Of a stretch of DNA of 64,000 bases, positions 8,679-19,867 are shown piece after piece (position 1 is the first letter of the stretch; every line of letters starts with the position of its first letter). The stretch covers positions 186,001 through 250,000 of the forward strand of contig NZ_LHVO01000056.1 in the NCBI RefSeq assembly GCF_001269925.1. Reading direction: 5' to 3'. A model generated the notes under the pieces. The model was not told the origin of the DNA. It saw nothing but the letters and a program-made list of their open reading frames with translations, and searched no databases. Origin of the DNA: Pseudomonas sp. MIACH. GTDB taxonomy: Bacteria; Pseudomonadota; Gammaproteobacteria; Pseudomonadales; Pseudomonadaceae. A program made the translations under genes and the position numbers.

Positions 8679-9599
8679 TCAGGACCTGACAACCACATCC
8701 TGCTCCAACACCACCCGCTGCTCCCCCGCATCCAGGCGCACCAACGCGCCCATCGGCAGCGTCAGGTTCGGATCGCAATGCCCGCTGCGCCAGCCGGCCA
8801 GCACCGGAATGCGCAACGGCTCGAACGTCTGCTTCAGCAGGCGCTCCAGCGCAGCGTTATCCACACCCGCCACATCCCCTACCAGCACACCCGCGACCTC
8901 GGCCAACTTGCCCGCCAGACGCAGGTGCGTCAGCAGACGATCAATGCGGTAAATCGGCTCGTTGACGTCTTCGATAAACAGGATGATGCCTTCAGCGTCG
9001 ATTTCGTAAGGCGTACCCATCACCGCCGCAATCATCGACAGGTTCCCCCCCAGCAAGCGCCCACAGGCAATGCCAGGTTCAATCGTGGTCAGCGGGTAGG
9101 CCACCGGGTGCGCCAGCACACTGCCGGCGCCCAGTTGGCCGCGCAGAAGGCTGAACAATGATGACTCGGTAGGTTGTTGTTTACCGCCGAGCAGGTCGGC
9201 ATTGAGCATTGGGCCGTGGAAGGTCACAAAGCCGGCGTAGCGGTTGATCGCCAGATGCAACGCGGTGATGTCGCTGTAACCCACGAACGGCTTGGGATTG
9301 GCCCGCAACAGGTCGACGTCCAGCGCGTCGAGCAGCCGTGGCGTGCCGTAACCGCCGCGCAGGCAGAAGATGGCATCGATTTCGGGGTCGGCGAAGGCGG
9401 CATGCAGGTCACGCAGGCGCACTGCATCGCTGCCGGCGAGGTAGCCGTCGCGTTCATAGACACCGGGGGAAATTCGCAGATCGTAGCCGCGTGTGCGCAT
9501 CCATTGGCCAGCCTTTTCAACGTCCAGCACGGCGGGGCCGGCGGGGGCGATCAGGGCGATGGTGCCTTCGGAGCGAAGGGCTGGAACGGCGGCGGTCAT
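8679..9599 (-). CDS. LD-carboxypeptidase, S66 family
   Basis: Cytoplasmic serine peptidase of 306 aa (LdcA/MccF family), which removes the terminal D-Ala from L,D-bonded muropeptides during wall recycling. The nucleophile motif GYSDITALH and the fold-typical AFADPEIDAIFCLRGGYGT are clear. Facing the lytic transglycosylase fits a role in murein recycling. MccF-type members cleave microcin C instead, but nothing here favours that. Confidence 0.88.
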   Translation of the reverse strand: MTAAVPALRSEGTIALIAPAGPAVLDVEKAGQWMRTRGYDLRISPGVYERDGYLAGSDAVRLRDLHAAFADPEIDAIFCLRGGYGTPRLLDALDVDLLRANPKPFVGYSDITALHLAINRYAGFVTFHGPMLNADLLGGKQQPTESSLFSLLRGQLGAGSVLAHPVAYPLTTIEPGIACGRLLGGNLSMIAAVMGTPYEIDAEGIILFIEDVNEPIYRIDRLLTHLRLAGKLAEVAGVLVGDVAGVDNAALERLLKQTFEPLRIPVLAGWRSGHCDPNLTLPMGALVRLDAGEQRVVLEQDVVVRS

Positions 9600-9627
9600 C
9601 TGAGAATCCCCCTATCTAACGCTGAAA

Positions 9628-9725
9628 CCAATGTGGGAGGGGGCTTGCCCCCGATAGCGGTGGGTCAGCAGCAGATGAGCTGACTGGTACGCCGCAATCG
9701 GGGGCAAGCCCCCTCCCACACTGGG
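9628..9725. repeat. REPIN: two REP sequences in inverted orientation
   Basis: Left arm ATGTGGGAGGGGGCTTGCCC and right arm GGGCAAGCCCCCTCCCACA enclose about 30 bp. This is the full fluorescens-type REPIN doublet, the form mobilised by RAYT transposases. No RAYT gene lies in this window. Confidence 0.85.
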
Positions 9726-9737
9726 TCTGAACCTCGA

Positions 9738-10763
9738 TCAGGAAACCAGGCTAGCCTTGACCAGCTTGGCCTGTTCGTCGGCGTGGTACGAAGAGCGTAC
9801 CAGCGGGCCCGAGGCGACGTTCTTGAAGCCCATTTTGTAACCTTCCTCGGCGAACCAGGCGAAGGTGTCCGGGTGTACGAAGCGCTGCACCGGCAAGTGG
9901 CTGCGCGATGGTTGCAGGTACTGGCCCAGGGTCAGCATGTCGATGTCGTGTTCGCGCATGCGCTTCATGACTTCGATCACTTCTTCATCGGTCTCGCCCA
10001 GGCCCAGCATCAAGCCGGATTTGGTCGGGATATGCGGCATCATCTGCTTGAATTTCTGCAGCAGGGTCAGCGACCACTGGTAGTCCGAACCTGGACGCGC
10101 GGCCTTGTACAGGCGCGGCACGGTTTCCAGGTTGTGGTTGAACACATCCGGCGGCTCGGCAGCGGTGATTTCCAGCGCGACGTCCATACGGCCACGGTAG
10201 TCCGGCACCAGGGTCTCAAGCATCACGTTCGGCGACAGTTTGCGAATTTCGCGGATGCAGTCGGCAAAGTGCTGGGCACCGCCGTCGCGCAGGTCGTCAC
10301 GGTCTACCGAGGTGATCACAACGTATTTGAGTTTCAGGTCGGCGATGGCGATGGCCAGGCTTTCCGGCTCGTTGACGTCCAGTGGCTTCGGTCGGCCATG
10401 GCCAACGTCGCAGAACGGGCAACGACGGGTGCAGATGTCACCCATGATCATGAAGGTGGCGGTACCGCCGGAGAAGCATTCGCCCAGGTTCGGGCAGGAG
10501 GCTTCTTCGCACACGCTGTGCAACTTGTGTTTGCGCAGCAGGGCCTTGATACGGTCGACTTCCGGCGAAACCGGGATGCGCACGCGAATCCAGTCTGGCT
10601 TCTTCGGCAGTTCGGTGGTCGGGATGATCTTCACCGGGATGCGTGCAACCTTCTCGGCGCCGCGCAGCTTGACGCCGGCTTCCACCTTGGCACGCGGGGC
10701 CGGGGCCGGACGCTCGGTGATGTCCAGCGTCGGGATCATGGTTTGCACTGCATCAGTAGTCAT
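9738..10763 (-). CDS. lipA: Lipoyl synthase
   Basis: Radical-SAM enzyme of 341 aa that inserts two sulfurs into protein-bound octanoate. The radical-SAM cluster motif CTRRCPFC (CX3CX2C) is present, as is the auxiliary-cluster cysteine set ending in CEEASCPNLGEC. It starts two bases after lipB and is almost certainly co-transcribed with it. Confidence 0.97.
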   Translation of the reverse strand: MTTDAVQTMIPTLDITERPAPAPRAKVEAGVKLRGAEKVARIPVKIIPTTELPKKPDWIRVRIPVSPEVDRIKALLRKHKLHSVCEEASCPNLGECFSGGTATFMIMGDICTRRCPFCDVGHGRPKPLDVNEPESLAIAIADLKLKYVVITSVDRDDLRDGGAQHFADCIREIRKLSPNVMLETLVPDYRGRMDVALEITAAEPPDVFNHNLETVPRLYKAARPGSDYQWSLTLLQKFKQMMPHIPTKSGLMLGLGETDEEVIEVMKRMREHDIDMLTLGQYLQPSRSHLPVQRFVHPDTFAWFAEEGYKMGFKNVASGPLVRSSYHADEQAKLVKASLVS

Positions 10764-10765
10764 AA

Positions 10766-11413
10766 TCAGTCGATTCCGCCCGTGAGGGTCGTCTGCTCAG
10801 CATAGTCGAGGTGTTTGACGAGCTGCGCACGCAGCCGGGCACTTACCTCGGCAAATTTAATCGGTGTGGCGTGGTCGCTCAGTTGGGTCATCGCCAGCCC
10901 GGCATAGCCGCACGGGTTAATCCGCTGGAACGGAGCCAGGTCCATGTCCACGTTCAGGGCCAGGCCATGAAAGGAACAGCCGTGGCGAATGCGCAAACCG
11001 AGGGACGCGATTTTCGCGCCGTCCACATACACACCGGGTGCATCGGGCTTGGCCGCAGCGCTCACGCCGTAACTGGCCAACAGCTCGATCAGGCAAGCCT
11101 CCATGCGGCTCACCAGGTCGCGCACGCCAAAACCCAGCTTGCGCACGTCCAGCAGCAGATACGCCACCAGTTGACCGGGGCCATGGTAAGTCACTTGGCC
11201 ACCTCGGTCGACCTGCACCACCGGAATATCCCCCGGCAGCAGCACATGCTCGGCCTTGCCGGCCTGGCCCTGGGTGAATACCGGCGCGTGCTCCACCAGC
11301 CAGATTTCATCCGGGGCCGAGCTGCCGCGTTCGTTGGTGAAGCGCTGCATGGCGTGCCAGACGGGCTCGTAGTCCATCCGGCCGAGCTCGCGAAAGCCCA
11401 GGACCTGTGACAT
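10766..11413 (-). CDS. lipB: Octanoyl transferase
   Basis: Transfers octanoate from acyl-carrier protein to lipoyl domains; 215 aa. Motifs RGGQVTYHGPGQLVAY, the catalytic Lys in GAKIASLGLR and the catalytic Cys in INPCGYAG are present. The chosen ATG overlaps the stop of the DUF493 gene (TGATG); a GTG one codon earlier is an alternative. Confidence 0.96.
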   Translation of the reverse strand: MSQVLGFRELGRMDYEPVWHAMQRFTNERGSSAPDEIWLVEHAPVFTQGQAGKAEHVLLPGDIPVVQVDRGGQVTYHGPGQLVAYLLLDVRKLGFGVRDLVSRMEACLIELLASYGVSAAAKPDAPGVYVDGAKIASLGLRIRHGCSFHGLALNVDMDLAPFQRINPCGYAGLAMTQLSDHATPIKFAEVSARLRAQLVKHLDYAEQTTLTGGID

Positions 11414-11688
11414 CACAGCACCATGTGCACGAAGCCGGTGGCCCGCAGTTCGCTATTGATGTCGTAGAGCTGGTCTTGACCGGTCGCAACGATGTGCAAC
11501 TGGATCGTGGTGTACTTACCGTTGGTGCTCGAACGCTCGTCCACCCGGTTGTCATTGATCTTCGCGTGTTTACGCACGATATCCAGAATCTTGTCTTTGT
11601 TGCCTACACCGGTATCGCTGATCACCTTGACGGGATAATCCGTCACCGGGAATTCGATCTTTGGCGCCTTTACTTCTTTATCGGTCAT
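11413..11688 (-). CDS. YbeD-like DUF493 protein
   Basis: Protein of 91 aa matching the YbeD/DUF493 family (EFPVTDYPVKVISD, then a region ending in ATGFVHMVL). The fold resembles regulatory ACT domains. Its conserved place between dacC and lipB suggests a link to lipoylation or cell-wall control, but no activity is proven. The start at MTDKEVKAPK was chosen over a longer frame because it matches the family length. Confidence 0.9.
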   Translation of the reverse strand: MTDKEVKAPKIEFPVTDYPVKVISDTGVGNKDKILDIVRKHAKINDNRVDERSSTNGKYTTIQLHIVATGQDQLYDINSELRATGFVHMVL

Positions 11689-11725
11689 GGCAGAACGGCC
11701 TCGTAAGCGGTAAGCCGTGGCGACG

Positions 11726-11760
11726 GCAAAGCCCCGCGTCGGATCAACGCGGGGCTTTGC
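11726..11760 (-). terminator. Terminator after dacC
   Basis: Fourteen-base arms GCAAAGCCCCGCGT / ACGCGGGGCTTTGC with a 7-base loop, directly after the dacC stop when read on the minus strand. Confidence 0.75.
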
Positions 11761-11772
11761 AGGTGCACACAA

Positions 11773-12930
11773 TCAGTTGAACAAGCCGTAGAAGAATAGA
11801 CGGATGCTATCCCACACGCGGCGGAAGATACCACCTTCGTCGACGGCGTCCAGCGCGATCAGGTCGGCGCTGTGCACCACCTTGTCGTCCAGTTTCACTT
11901 CGACTTTACCGATCACGTCGCCCTTGGCGATTGGCGCAACCAATTGCGGGTTCATGGTCATGCTGGCAGCGAGCTTTTTCAGCTGGCCTTTAGGCATGGT
12001 CAGGGTCAGGTCTTCAGCCAGGCCGGCCTTGACTTGCGAAGTCGCGCCCTTCCAGACCGGCGCGGTCGCCAGTTCAGCACCCTTCTGGTAGAAGGTCTGG
12101 GTTTCGAAGAAGCGGAAACCGTAGGTCAGCAGCTTTTGCGTCTCGGCCGCACGGGCCTGCTCGCTGTTGGTGCCGAAGACCACGGCGATCAGGCGCTGGC
12201 CATCACGGACCGCGGACGACACCATGCAGTAGCCGGCTTCGTCGGTGTGGCCGGTTTTCAGGCCGTCGACGGTCTTGTCGCGCCACAGCAACAGGTTGCG
12301 GTTAGGCTGCTTGATGTTGTTCCAGAAGAACTCCTTCTGGGAGTAGATCGCGTAGTGCACCGGGTCGACACGAATAATCGCGCGCGCCAGGATCGCCATG
12401 TCGTGAGCCGACGAATAGTGCTCAGGGTTTGGCAGGCCGGTCGGGTTCATGAAGTGGCTGTTGGTCATGCCCAGGTCGGCCACGGTTTTGTTCATCATGT
12501 CGGCGAATGCGTCTTCGCTGCCGGCGATGTGCTCGGCCAGGGCGACGCTGGCGTCGTTACCGGACTGGATGATGATGCCGTGCAGCAGGTCGCTCACGGT
12601 GACTTGCGAGCCCACCTTGATGAACATGCGCGAACCACCGGTACGCCAGGCGTTTTCGCTGACGGTCACCGGGTCGTTTTCGCCGATCTGGCCGCGACGG
12701 ATTTCCAGGGTCGCGATGTAGGCGGTCATCAGCTTGGTCAGGCTGGCCGGTGGCAGGCGCTGGTCACCGTTGCTCTCGACCAGCACGTTGCCACTGGCGG
12801 CATCCATGAGGACCCAGGACTTGGCAGCCAGTTGCGGTGAAGCCGGCACCATTTCAACCGCCCAGGCGGCCGGGGTGATGATCAGCGAGATAAGCAGGCA
12901 CGTGCGTTTGGCTAAGGTGGTGATGTTCAT
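11773..12930 (-). CDS. dacC: D-alanyl-D-alanine carboxypeptidase (PBP5/6 type)
   Basis: Low-molecular-weight penicillin-binding protein of 385 aa that trims the terminal D-Ala of pentapeptides in the periplasm. It has a signal peptide, the SxxK box (SLTKLMTAY), SGN box (IQSGNDAS), KTG box (GLKTGHTDEAGY), and a C-terminal amphipathic helix (FRRVWDSIRLFFYGLF) for membrane anchoring. It stands in the usual Pseudomonas position between rlpA and DUF493. Confidence 0.95.
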   Translation of the reverse strand: MNITTLAKRTCLLISLIITPAAWAVEMVPASPQLAAKSWVLMDAASGNVLVESNGDQRLPPASLTKLMTAYIATLEIRRGQIGENDPVTVSENAWRTGGSRMFIKVGSQVTVSDLLHGIIIQSGNDASVALAEHIAGSEDAFADMMNKTVADLGMTNSHFMNPTGLPNPEHYSSAHDMAILARAIIRVDPVHYAIYSQKEFFWNNIKQPNRNLLLWRDKTVDGLKTGHTDEAGYCMVSSAVRDGQRLIAVVFGTNSEQARAAETQKLLTYGFRFFETQTFYQKGAELATAPVWKGATSQVKAGLAEDLTLTMPKGQLKKLAASMTMNPQLVAPIAKGDVIGKVEVKLDDKVVHSADLIALDAVDEGGIFRRVWDSIRLFFYGLFN

Positions 12931-13069
12931 CCGTCTCTCGAAATTGCTTATGGAAACTTGCCCTCGCGGGCAAAACTTATTCAGACAGCCCGCTACCAGA
13001 CTGTCACGTGTTCGGTTGCCCGCTCACCCCTTGCCCCTGGGTTTTATTGTTCAACGAGCCAACAACCAG

Positions 13070-13097
13070 GGTTCAGGCCCGCATGCGAGCCTGAACC
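13070..13097 (-). terminator. Hairpin after rlpA
   Basis: Nine-base arms GGTTCAGGC / GCCTGAACC about ten bases past the rlpA stop. Without a T tract, but well placed to end the rod-shape operon. Confidence 0.5.
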
Positions 13098-13106
13098 ATC
13101 AATTTA

Positions 13107-14105
13107 TTATTCGGCAGTGACCACGCTGGGTTGCCCCAGGTTAGCCAGGCGCACGCTGTTCTGCACTTGTGCGACCTCGCTCGGCGAACCGATCGGGCCC
13201 ATACGCACACGGTGCAGGGTTTGCTGGTTACGCACGATGGAGCTGATAAACACTGGCGCGCTGACCATGCTGCTGAGCTTGGACCTTAACAGTTCTGCCG
13301 CATCCGGGTTGGCGAAAGCGCCCACTTGCAGGTATTGCCCACCGGCGACCGAGGCGCCCGGTGCTGCACGGGGCACGACTACCGTATCCGGTGCGTGCTG
13401 CTGCGGTGGCGGTGTCCATTGTTCAATCTTGCCGGTTGATGCCGTCACCTGCGGCTGCGCACTCTGCGGCTCGTTGAGCATCAACGGCGCGGGCTTGCCA
13501 CGCTGGGCCCAGTACTGCGCCGGATCGATGCCTTCAACCTTGACCCGCGCGGTACCGGTTTCGGCATAGCCGAGTTTTTTCGCGGCGGCGTAGGACAAGT
13601 CGATGATGCGATCCGAATAGAACGGCCCACGGTCGTTGACCCGCAGGATCACCGTGCGGTTGTTGTCCAGGTTGGTCACGCGGACATAGCTGGGCAGCGG
13701 CAGGGTCTTGTGAGCAGCGCTCATGCCGTACAGGTCATAAACCTCGCCATTGGCGGTGTTCTGACCGTGGAACTTGGTGCCATACCAGGACGCCGTGCCC
13801 GATTGCACGTAGGTCTTGGAGTCCTGCAGCGGGAAGTAGGACTTGCCCAGCACCGTATAGGGGTTGGCCTTGTACGGGCCGGTGTGCAGGGTCGGGGTGG
13901 CATCCGGGATCTTCGACACGTCGACATCCCACCACGGCGCGCCGTCTTTGTGCGCGCGGTTGATGTCCAGGCCTGGCTGGGACCGCACAGCGGTGCCGCC
14001 GGACTTCGGTACCGGGCCACGGCTGGTGGAACAACTGACGACCAGCAGGGACAACGCGGCGAACGCCACCAGCTTGAGCGGTTGATTGAACGGCGATGCC
14101 CGCAT
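13107..14105 (-). CDS. rlpA: Septal-ring lytic transglycosylase RlpA
   Basis: Outer-membrane lipoprotein of 332 aa (lipobox VVSC). A double-psi beta-barrel domain (GTASWYGTKFHGQNTANGE, then ILRVNDRGPFYSDRIIDLS) carries the catalytic residues; the C-terminal SPOR domain (about residues 255-330) binds denuded glycan strands at the septum. In P. aeruginosa RlpA cleaves naked glycans and helps daughter cells separate. The start overlaps the mltB stop by one base. Confidence 0.95.
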   Translation of the reverse strand: MRASPFNQPLKLVAFAALSLLVVSCSTSRGPVPKSGGTAVRSQPGLDINRAHKDGAPWWDVDVSKIPDATPTLHTGPYKANPYTVLGKSYFPLQDSKTYVQSGTASWYGTKFHGQNTANGEVYDLYGMSAAHKTLPLPSYVRVTNLDNNRTVILRVNDRGPFYSDRIIDLSYAAAKKLGYAETGTARVKVEGIDPAQYWAQRGKPAPLMLNEPQSAQPQVTASTGKIEQWTPPPQQHAPDTVVVPRAAPGASVAGGQYLQVGAFANPDAAELLRSKLSSMVSAPVFISSIVRNQQTLHRVRMGPIGSPSEVAQVQNSVRLANLGQPSVVTAE

Positions 14106-15115
14106 TACTTGTTGCCCCGTGCTTGGACCAGCATGTCTGACAGCTGATGCACGGCCATGGCGTACATCACACTGCGGTTATAACGCGTGATTGCGTAGAA
14201 ATTCTTCAGGCCCATCCAGTATTCAGGGCCGTTTTCGCCTTCGAGGCGGAACGCCGTCACCGGCATATCGTCGCGTGGCGCATTCTGACTCGACCAGCCC
14301 AGCGCCCGCAACTCCCCGACCGTCTTGACCGGCTCGATACCCTGGGTCAGGCCTTCATCGGCACGCTCCCCGGTGACATCGGCGCGGACCACCACCGGCT
14401 CGCCACCGACCCAGCCGTGGCGCTTGAAGTAGCTGGCCACGCTGCCGATGGCATCGTCCGGGTTGCTCCAGATATTGATGTGCCCGTCGCCATCGAAATC
14501 CACCGCGTAGGCGCGAAAGCTGCTCGGCATGAACTGCGGCAGCCCCATCGCACCGGCGTAGGAGCCCTTGAGGGTCAGCGGGTCGACCTGCTCTTCGCGG
14601 GCCAACAGCAGGAACTCACGCAGCTCCTTGCGGAAGAAGTCGGCACGCGGCGGGTAATCGAAGCCCAGGGTCGACAAGGCGTCGATCACCCGGTAGCTGC
14701 CGGTATTGCGCCCGTAAAAGGTTTCAATGCCGATGATCGCGACGATCACCTGGGCCGGTACGCCGTATTCCTGCTCAGCGCGGGCCAGCACGGCCTCGTG
14801 CTGGCGCCAGAAGTCCACACCTCGGGCCACGCGGGCGTCAGTGAGGAACATTGGGCGATATTCCTTCCACTGCTTCACGCGCTCGGCGGGACGGGAGATG
14901 GCGTCGAGGATCGCCTGCTTTTTCTGGGCTTCGCGGAACACGCCCATCAGCTGCTCACCGGCGAAACCATAGTCGCGGGTCATTTCACCGACAAATTCGG
15001 CGACCTGGGGTGAACCATCGTAGTCACCGGCCTGCGCCTCTTGCGTTGCGCCCAGCAGCCCAATCAGGCCCATCCAGGACGCATGCCGAGTCGCCCAGCC
15101 GCGCATTACTTGCAT
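14105..15115 (-). CDS. mltB: Lytic murein transglycosylase B
   Basis: Periplasmic transglycosylase of about 336 aa. Catalytic Glu in GIETFYGRNTG and the substrate-binding YAGAMGLPQFMPSSF are present. The signal peptide lacks a lipobox cysteine, so this is the soluble (SltB-like) form. The start MQVMRGW was chosen because AAGGTG lies nine bases upstream; an ATG two codons earlier (15,121) is possible. Part of the rod-shape operon, next to rodA. Confidence 0.92.
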   Translation of the reverse strand: MQVMRGWATRHASWMGLIGLLGATQEAQAGDYDGSPQVAEFVGEMTRDYGFAGEQLMGVFREAQKKQAILDAISRPAERVKQWKEYRPMFLTDARVARGVDFWRQHEAVLARAEQEYGVPAQVIVAIIGIETFYGRNTGSYRVIDALSTLGFDYPPRADFFRKELREFLLLAREEQVDPLTLKGSYAGAMGLPQFMPSSFRAYAVDFDGDGHINIWSNPDDAIGSVASYFKRHGWVGGEPVVVRADVTGERADEGLTQGIEPVKTVGELRALGWSSQNAPRDDMPVTAFRLEGENGPEYWMGLKNFYAITRYNRSVMYAMAVHQLSDMLVQARGNK

Positions 15116-15132
15116 TGACATCTTCACCTTAT

Positions 15133-16267
15133 TCAAACCTGTGCGATCCACTTGCGATGCGTATGAATCGACATCAAAACCCCAAACGCTGACAGCAATG
15201 TCACCAGCGAAGTTCCGCCGTAGCTAATGAACGGCAACGGCACCCCAACCACCGGCAGCAGGCCACTGACCATACCGATGTTGACGAAAACGTAAACAAA
15301 AAAAGTCATGGTCAGGCTGCCGGCGAGCAATTTGCCGAACAGCGTCTGCGCCTGCGCGGTAATCACCAGCCCACGTCCGATCAGCAGCAGATAGATCAGC
15401 AACAGCGCGCAAATGCCCACCAGGCCGAACTCCTCGCCCATCACCGCAATAATGAAGTCAGTGTGGCTCTCGGGCAAAAAGTCCAAATGCGACTGGGTGC
15501 CCAGCAGCCAGCCCTTGCCAAAGACACCGCCGGAGCCGATGGCAGCCTTCGACTGGATAATGTTCCAGCCGGTACCGAGCGGGTCGCTTTCGGGATCGAG
15601 GAAGGTCAGGATCCGTTGCTTCTGGTAGTCGTGCATAAAGAAGAACCACATCGCCACGGCCACCGGCACGGCGGCGGCCAGTACGCTGAGGATCCAGCGC
15701 CAGCGCAATCCGCCCATGAACAGCACGAACGCACCACCGGCCAGGATCAGCAGCGAGGTGCCGAGGTCGGGCTGGCGCACGATCAGCACAAAGGGGATAC
15801 CGATCAGGATCAGGCTGATACCCACATGCTTGAGCTGGGGCGGCAAGGTGCGTTTGGACAGGTACCAGGCGATGGTGGCCGGCATCAGGATCTTCATGAA
15901 TTCCGACGGCTGGAAGCGGATCACCCCCGGGATGTTGATCCAGCGGGTCGCGCCCATGGCGTTGTGGCCCATGACGTCCACCACCACCAGCAGCAACACC
16001 CCGGCCACATAACCGAGCGGCACCCAGCGCGCCATGAAACGCGGCTCCAGCTGGGCGATCACCACCATCGACAGCAGGCCCAGGCCGAACGACGACGCCT
16101 GCTTGATCAGCAAGTCCCAGTTCTTGCCGCTGGCCGAATACAGCACGAACAGACTGCCGGCCGCCAGGGTCAGCAGCAGGATCAGCAGCGGGCCATCAAT
16201 GTGCATGCGCTGCAGCAACGTCGCGCGGCGACGCATCACATCCTCGCTGGAGAGGATGCGGTCAAAA

Positions 16268-16278
<11 letters not shown>
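15133..16278 (-). CDS. rodA: Rod-shape SEDS glycosyltransferase RodA
   Basis: Polytopic inner-membrane peptidoglycan polymerase of 381 aa that works with PBP2. SEDS motifs RQPDLGTSLL, the WNIIQSKAAIGSGG loop and PFISYGGTSL are present. The GTG start (reading VKSNFDRIL) lies 11 bases inside the end of pbpA, giving overlapping genes and likely coupled translation. An ATG at 16,236 (MRRRATLL) would give 367 aa and is the alternative. Confidence 0.94.
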
Positions 16279-18166
<1,888 letters not shown>

Positions 18167-18181
18167 CGGGAGGGGCGCAGA

Positions 18182-18649
18182 TTATTTGTGGTAAGGGTGC
18201 CCGGACAGGACTGTCCAGGCGCGATACAGCTGTTCACCGATCAGGATCCTTACCAACGGGTGCGGCAGCGTCAGCGCCGACAGCGACCAGCGCTGGTCGG
18301 CCCGCGCGCAGACTTCCGGCGCCAGCCCTTCGGGGCCGCCGACCATGAAGTTGACGGTGCGCGAGTCCAGGCGCCAGCGATCCAGCTCCACCGCCAGTTG
18401 CTCGGTGCTCCAGGGCTTGCCGTGCACCTCAAGGGTGACGATGCGCTCGTTGGGGCCGACCTTGGCCAACATGGCTTCGCCTTCCTGACGGATAAAGCGC
18501 GCCACGTCGGCATTCTTGCCCCGGGTGTTGAGCGGTATCTCTACCAGTTCCAGCGACAGCTCGGCGGGCAGACGCTTGGCATACTCGTGCCAGCCTTCCT
18601 CCACCCACTTGGGCATGCGTGAACCGACAGCAATCAGACGCAGGCGCAC
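18182..18649 (-). CDS. rlmH: 23S rRNA pseudouridine-1915 N3-methyltransferase
   Basis: SPOUT-fold RNA methyltransferase of 155 aa. The SAM-binding knot is visible in [13 protein letters not shown] and [18 protein letters not shown]. It sits between rsfS and pbpA as in most gamma-proteobacteria. Confidence 0.96.
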
Positions 18650-18658
18650 AGCCGTTCC

Positions 18659-19153
18659 TTATTCCTGGTCTTTGTTGAGCTTGTCGAAGTGCGCGTGGCC
18701 CACTTCCGGGCTGTGGTGCTTGCCATCAGCGGCACGGCTCTGCTCGGCGCCTTTCCACAGACGCTCCAGGTCGTAGAACTGACGGGCGTTGGAGGTCATC
18801 ATGTGAACGATCACGTCGTCCATGTCCAGCAGCACCCAGTCGCTGTCGCCCTTGCCTTCTTCACCCAGAGGCTTCACGCCTTGGGCTTTGACGGCTTCGC
18901 GAACCTTGTCCAGCATCGCGCCGATCTGGCGGTTGGAGGTACCGGTGGCGATGATCATGAAGTCAGTAATGCTCTGCTTGTCGCGTACGTCCAGGACCTG
19001 GATGTCCTGGGCCTTCACGTCTTCCAGGGCGGCAACGGCGACTTTTACCAGCTCTTCGCCAGCCAGTTCCGGGCCAACGTGGGCTTCAACCGGCAGCGGG
19101 GCGCTTTTGAACGTGCCTTTGCGTTTTACTTTGCTTACGTCTTTGTTCGTCAT
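18659..19153 (-). CDS. rsfS: Ribosome silencing factor RsfS
   Basis: Binds uL14 on the large subunit and blocks subunit joining when nutrients are short; 164 aa. The core runs from AALEDVKAQDIQVLDVR to the conserved SDWVLLDMDDVIVHMM. About 35 Lys-rich residues extend the N-terminus beyond the E. coli protein, common in Pseudomonas. Confidence 0.93.
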   Translation of the reverse strand: MTNKDVSKVKRKGTFKSAPLPVEAHVGPELAGEELVKVAVAALEDVKAQDIQVLDVRDKQSITDFMIIATGTSNRQIGAMLDKVREAVKAQGVKPLGEEGKGDSDWVLLDMDDVIVHMMTSNARQFYDLERLWKGAEQSRAADGKHHSPEVGHAHFDKLNKDQE

Positions 19154-19222
19154 AAAAAACTCGTTTTGCTCGTATGTTCGGGCGCTCGCTGCACGACTGT
19201 TCGTGCGTTCAAGCGCGCCTTT

Positions 19223-19867
19223 TCAGTTCGACGCACGGTAAAGCCCGTGCGCATCGATGTAGGCCAGGACCGCGTCAGGCACCAGGAAACGTACCGACTT
19301 CCCGCTGGCCAGCAGTTGACGGATCTGGGTGGCAGACACCGCAAGCGGGGTCTGCCAGACGAATGCAATATTCCCGTTCGGCCCGGTCAGGGCCAAGGGG
19401 TCACTTACCGACCGCGCGGCCAGCAGGTTGCGCAAGGCATCCGGCGGTTCGCTGTCGACATCCGGGCGTTGCAAAACCAGGATGTGGCAATGCTGGAGGA
19501 GTTCCTCCCAGCGATGCCAAGAGGGCAGGCCGCAAAATGCGTCCCAGCCCAAAAGCAGAAACAACTGGTCATCCGCGGCCAACTCGGCGCGCATCAGTTC
19601 CAGGGTGTCGACAGTGTAGGACGGTTTATCGCGCTTGAGCTCGCGGTCGTCCACCACCAGCGGCGGTATGCCCTCTACAGCCAGGCGTACCATTTCCAGG
19701 CGTTGCTGCGGCGACACCTGCGGGGTATCGCGATGGGGCGGCCGGAAATTAGGGATCAGGCGCAGTTCATCCAGCGCCAGGGCATCCGCGACCTCCAGGG
19801 CACTGCGCAAATGGCCGATGTGCACGGGGTCGAAGGTACCGCCGAGCAGCCCGATGCGTTTAGCCAT
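19223..19867 (-). CDS. nadD: Nicotinate-mononucleotide adenylyltransferase
   Basis: NAD-synthesis enzyme of 214 aa. The nucleotidyltransferase motif GGTFDPVHIGHL (HxGH) and the SATQIRQLL motif near the C-terminus are clear. The ATG overlaps the proA stop by one base, so the two are co-transcribed. Confidence 0.95.
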   Translation of the reverse strand: MAKRIGLLGGTFDPVHIGHLRSALEVADALALDELRLIPNFRPPHRDTPQVSPQQRLEMVRLAVEGIPPLVVDDRELKRDKPSYTVDTLELMRAELAADDQLFLLLGWDAFCGLPSWHRWEELLQHCHILVLQRPDVDSEPPDALRNLLAARSVSDPLALTGPNGNIAFVWQTPLAVSATQIRQLLASGKSVRFLVPDAVLAYIDAHGLYRASN